The notes under the pieces were generated by a model that did not search any database, was not told the DNA's origin, and saw nothing but the letters and a program-made list of their open reading frames with translations. A stretch of 37,753 nt of DNA from contig DYMK01000016.1 of NCBI GenBank assembly GCA_020721585.1, positions 1-37,753 on the forward strand, read 5' to 3'. Position 1 is the stretch's first letter. Each line of letters opens with the position of its first letter. The DNA is from Sulfuricurvum sp. (GTDB taxonomy: Bacteria; Campylobacterota; Campylobacteria; Campylobacterales; Sulfurimonadaceae). Positions 36,286 through 37,753 of this stretch are shown piece by piece. Both the position numbers and the translations under genes were made by a program.

Positions 36286-36287
36286 AA
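35100..36287 (+). CDS. IS3-family transposase (OrfAB in one frame)
   Basis: 395 residues. N-terminal HTH (MSKKRTVYTTEFKTKLVLEV...IPKNLINWK, ~1-45), a coiled-coil leucine-zipper region (~65-95), an HTH_21 region, and an rve integrase core with the DDE triad: D in STDITYV (~224), D in NTDQGSQYTS (~287), E in ICIERFW (~323). Most IS3 members need a -1 frameshift to join OrfA and OrfB; here they are continuous. About half-identical by eye to the second transposase. Intact, so possibly active. Confidence 0.92.
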   Translation: MSKKRTVYTTEFKTKLVLEVLKGDQTINEIASVYNVIPKNLINWKTTFLANAQMAMEPSKAVKEYKDEIAKKEQEIEVLQKTVGKITVERDWLEGKLVSLGSSDRANLIEPKRATLSLSRQCELLKVNRSRWYYAPKPNEKKELIMKHLQVIHSLPYLSMYGSLKVHQQLREDGFTISVNSVAKYRKELGLKAVLAVKTINTSNPIQEHPKHSYKLRGLAITHANHVWSTDITYVKIKGGFVYLAAVIDWYSKAILSFRVSNTMDQTLTMDVLNDALRLYGKPQIVNTDQGSQYTSHAHTGRLLECGIEISMDGKGRATDNICIERFWRSAKCERIYLNEYNTIKELKEDVKDYIHFYNHKRFHQSLGYKKPIAVYSDSVKTNNEYYGNLTLCVS

Positions 36288-36321
36288 AGTATAATGACCC
36301 CCTAAAATCAGACCAGTAAAA
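36286..36321 (+). repeat. Left terminal inverted repeat of IS3 element 2
   Basis: 36 bp, matching the reverse complement of 37610-37645 at 27 positions. The outer AAAGTATAATG and the inner GACCAGTAAAA are identical in both. It begins within the stop codon (36285-36287) of the first transposase. Confidence 0.8.
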
Positions 36322-36378
36322 TTTATGTTTTAATTCCAAAACGCTAAAATAAAATACGAAGATATAGGGAATAAAAAA

Positions 36379-37587
36379 ATGAGTACCAAAAGAAAAGTAT
36401 ACAGTGCAGAGTTCAAGGCTAAATTAGTTTTGGAAGTGTTAGAGGGTGAAAAAACAATCAATGAGATTGCAAGCACATATGGGATTATTCCAAAGAATCT
36501 AATGAATTGGAAGAAGCAATTTTTGGAAAATATGTCGCTTGCGTTTGATAAAAGTAGCGTTGTCAAAGAGTACAAGGACGAGATAGAGACTCTTCAAAAA
36601 TCAAATGACGACCTAGCTAAAAAAGTCGGTAATTTAACGATTGAAAAGGATTTTTTAGAGGGAAAGCTCGTAAGCTTGGCCTCATCTAAAGAGCGAAAAG
36701 CTCTTCTTGATGTCAAGCTTGCATTATCACTTAACAAGCAGTGTCAACTCTTGCACGTAAGTAAGTCGTCTTGGTATTATCAACCTAGCAAGCCATTTGG
36801 TGCGGCTTCTGAGATAAAACTTTTGGATGCCATCAATAATATCTATTCAGATTTTCCAACGTATGGAAGCAGAAGAATTCATGCCCAACTCCTCAGGGAT
36901 GGCGTTAGTATAGGTAAAAAGTTTGTCAAAAAAGCGATGAAGCATATGGGCATAGTTGCCTTATATCCCAAGCCTAAGACCACTGTAGCCAATAAGGAAC
37001 ACACCAAATATCCCTATCTTCTAAAAGATTTTAGAGATGACGCTAGACGCGTTGTAATCGAAAAAACTAATCTAGCGTGGAGTACTGATATTACCTATAT
37101 CAAACTCAAGGAAGGCTTTGTGTATTTGGCTGCGGTGATTGATTGGCACAGTAAAAAGATACTCGCATGGAAACTCTCCAACACAATGGATGTTTCATTG
37201 ACGACAGGTGTACTAAAAGAGGCTTTAGCCCTCTATCCCAAACCAGAAATAGTTAATACCGATCAGGGGAGCCAATATACCGCTAAAGCCCATATTGATA
37301 TTCTCAAAAAACACAATGTTAAAATATCTATGGATGGGAAAGGACGTGCAACCGATAATATTTGTATCGAGAGGTTCTGGCGAAGCATCAAATATGAAGA
37401 AGTTTATCTCAATGAATACTCAAGCATCAAAGAGCTTCAAAAAGCCATTGCAAACTATATGGACTCGTACAACAAAAAAAGATTACACTCGACCATTGGC
37501 TACAAAACTCCCAATGAAGTTTACTATCAAGCTGACAATAATCTAGTAGTCTCTGAAGGAGTAAAACTGTTACCACTGGTATCGTAA
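36379..37587 (+). CDS. IS3-family transposase (OrfAB in one frame)
   Basis: 402 residues. Same architecture as the first: HTH ~1-45 (STKRKVYSAEFKAKLVLEV), zipper ~65-95, HTH_21 region (KLLDAINNIYSDFPTYGSRRI), rve core with DDE residues in STDITYI, NTDQGSQYTA and ICIERFW. Both genes end in the same bases GTATCGTAAAG, showing recent common origin of their 3' ends. Intact. Confidence 0.92.
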   Translation: MSTKRKVYSAEFKAKLVLEVLEGEKTINEIASTYGIIPKNLMNWKKQFLENMSLAFDKSSVVKEYKDEIETLQKSNDDLAKKVGNLTIEKDFLEGKLVSLASSKERKALLDVKLALSLNKQCQLLHVSKSSWYYQPSKPFGAASEIKLLDAINNIYSDFPTYGSRRIHAQLLRDGVSIGKKFVKKAMKHMGIVALYPKPKTTVANKEHTKYPYLLKDFRDDARRVVIEKTNLAWSTDITYIKLKEGFVYLAAVIDWHSKKILAWKLSNTMDVSLTTGVLKEALALYPKPEIVNTDQGSQYTAKAHIDILKKHNVKISMDGKGRATDNICIERFWRSIKYEEVYLNEYSSIKELQKAIANYMDSYNKKRLHSTIGYKTPNEVYYQADNNLVVSEGVKLLPLVS

Positions 37588-37609
37588 AGAGGTGGAATTA
37601 AAAATCTTG

Positions 37610-37645
37610 TTTTACTGGTCTTGAAAAAAGGGAGCATTATACTTT
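37610..37645 (-). repeat. Right terminal inverted repeat of IS3 element 2
   Basis: Inverted partner of 36286-36321; reads inward from 37645 as AAAGTATAATG, then GACCAGTAAAA. Confidence 0.8.
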
Positions 37646-37649
37646 GAGG

Positions 37650-37753
37650 TGTTAGCGGAAAACTAATGTGTCTATAAAACGGGAATCATTCCAATATCAG
37701 GGACTGTTCAGAATTTTGTGTCAGCATCTAGTAGTTCCTAAAATTGTATCATA
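37650..37753 (+). other. Non-coding sequence with two possible insertion-sequence ends
   Basis: No coding frame. 37650-37672 (TGTTAGCGGAAAACTAATG...) resembles an IS21-family type terminus, and 37700-37725 (GGGACTGTTCAGAATTTTGT...) resembles an IS256/mutator-type terminus. Both are from memory of family ends; the elements themselves would lie outside the window. Confidence 0.3.

Larger units (their letters stand above)
36286..37645 (+). mobile_element. IS3-family element 2, complete with inverted repeats
   Basis: About 1360 bp bounded by 36-bp imperfect inverted repeats, enclosing one transposase gene. No obvious short direct target duplication flanks it (left tatcgt, right gaggtg), consistent with insertion beside the older element followed by rearrangement, or with recombination between related elements. 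Confidence 0.75.

Overview
The window looks like a chromosome segment from a free-living member of the Campylobacterota (Epsilonproteobacteria), probably near Sulfuricurvum or Sulfurimonas. The basis is gene order and style. The run pyrH-rpoZ-spoT-tyrS and the rplI/era and argG neighbourhoods match the order I know from Campylobacter. RpoZ is very short, RibBA has a degenerate second half, and most promoters show a clear TATAAT-like box with a T-rich stretch instead of a good -35. Most of the segment is ordinary, densely packed and operon-organised, with many start/stop overlaps.

Layout. 1-3838 (minus): the end of an MSHA-type pilus or secretion operon (PilM/PilN-like fusion, PilO-like, MshK-like, secretin cut by the window edge). 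3934-7244 (minus): era, rplI, a ferredoxin-thioredoxin-reductase/rhodanese fusion, and argG. 7365-11348 (mostly plus): MFS transporter, small conserved protein, a divergent PAS protein, dapE, exported thioredoxin-like protein, ridA. 11352-18119 (minus): amiA, nitronate monooxygenase-like, tyrS, spoT, rpoZ, pyrH. 18293-20765 (plus): bioD, pyrB, pabB. 20834-20994 (minus): initiator tRNA-Met and tRNA-Gln behind a consensus promoter. 21145-22185 (plus): ribBA. 22187-31360 (minus): PAS-GGDEF-EAL-CZB protein, mlaF, DUF4149-like protein, a two-gene TOPRIM plus ParB-AAA module, prmC, an M48 (Ste24-like) protease, a small membrane protein, mscL. 31456-32483 (plus): YcgN-like and DJ-1-like proteins.

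From about 32.5 kb to the end the window becomes an AT-rich accessory region: 41-bp tandem repeats, a fic-hepT-mntA operon bracketed by a 22-bp direct repeat, the C-terminal remnant of a GmrSD-like (DUF262/DUF1524) restriction protein, two abutting IS3-family elements, and what may be ends of further insertion sequences.

The best candidate for an undescribed system is at 25584-28546. A 717-residue protein joins a ParB-like N-terminal domain to an OLD/AAA15-type ABC ATPase. It overlaps by 4 bp a 270-residue TOPRIM-like protein. The pair resembles a split OLD nuclease (compare Gabija and PARIS) with an added ParB domain, and it sits translationally coupled inside a housekeeping operon between prmC and a DUF4149 gene. 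A second point of interest is the coupling of a class II Fic AMP-transferase to a HepT/MntA toxin-antitoxin pair, whose antidote is itself an AMP-transferase.
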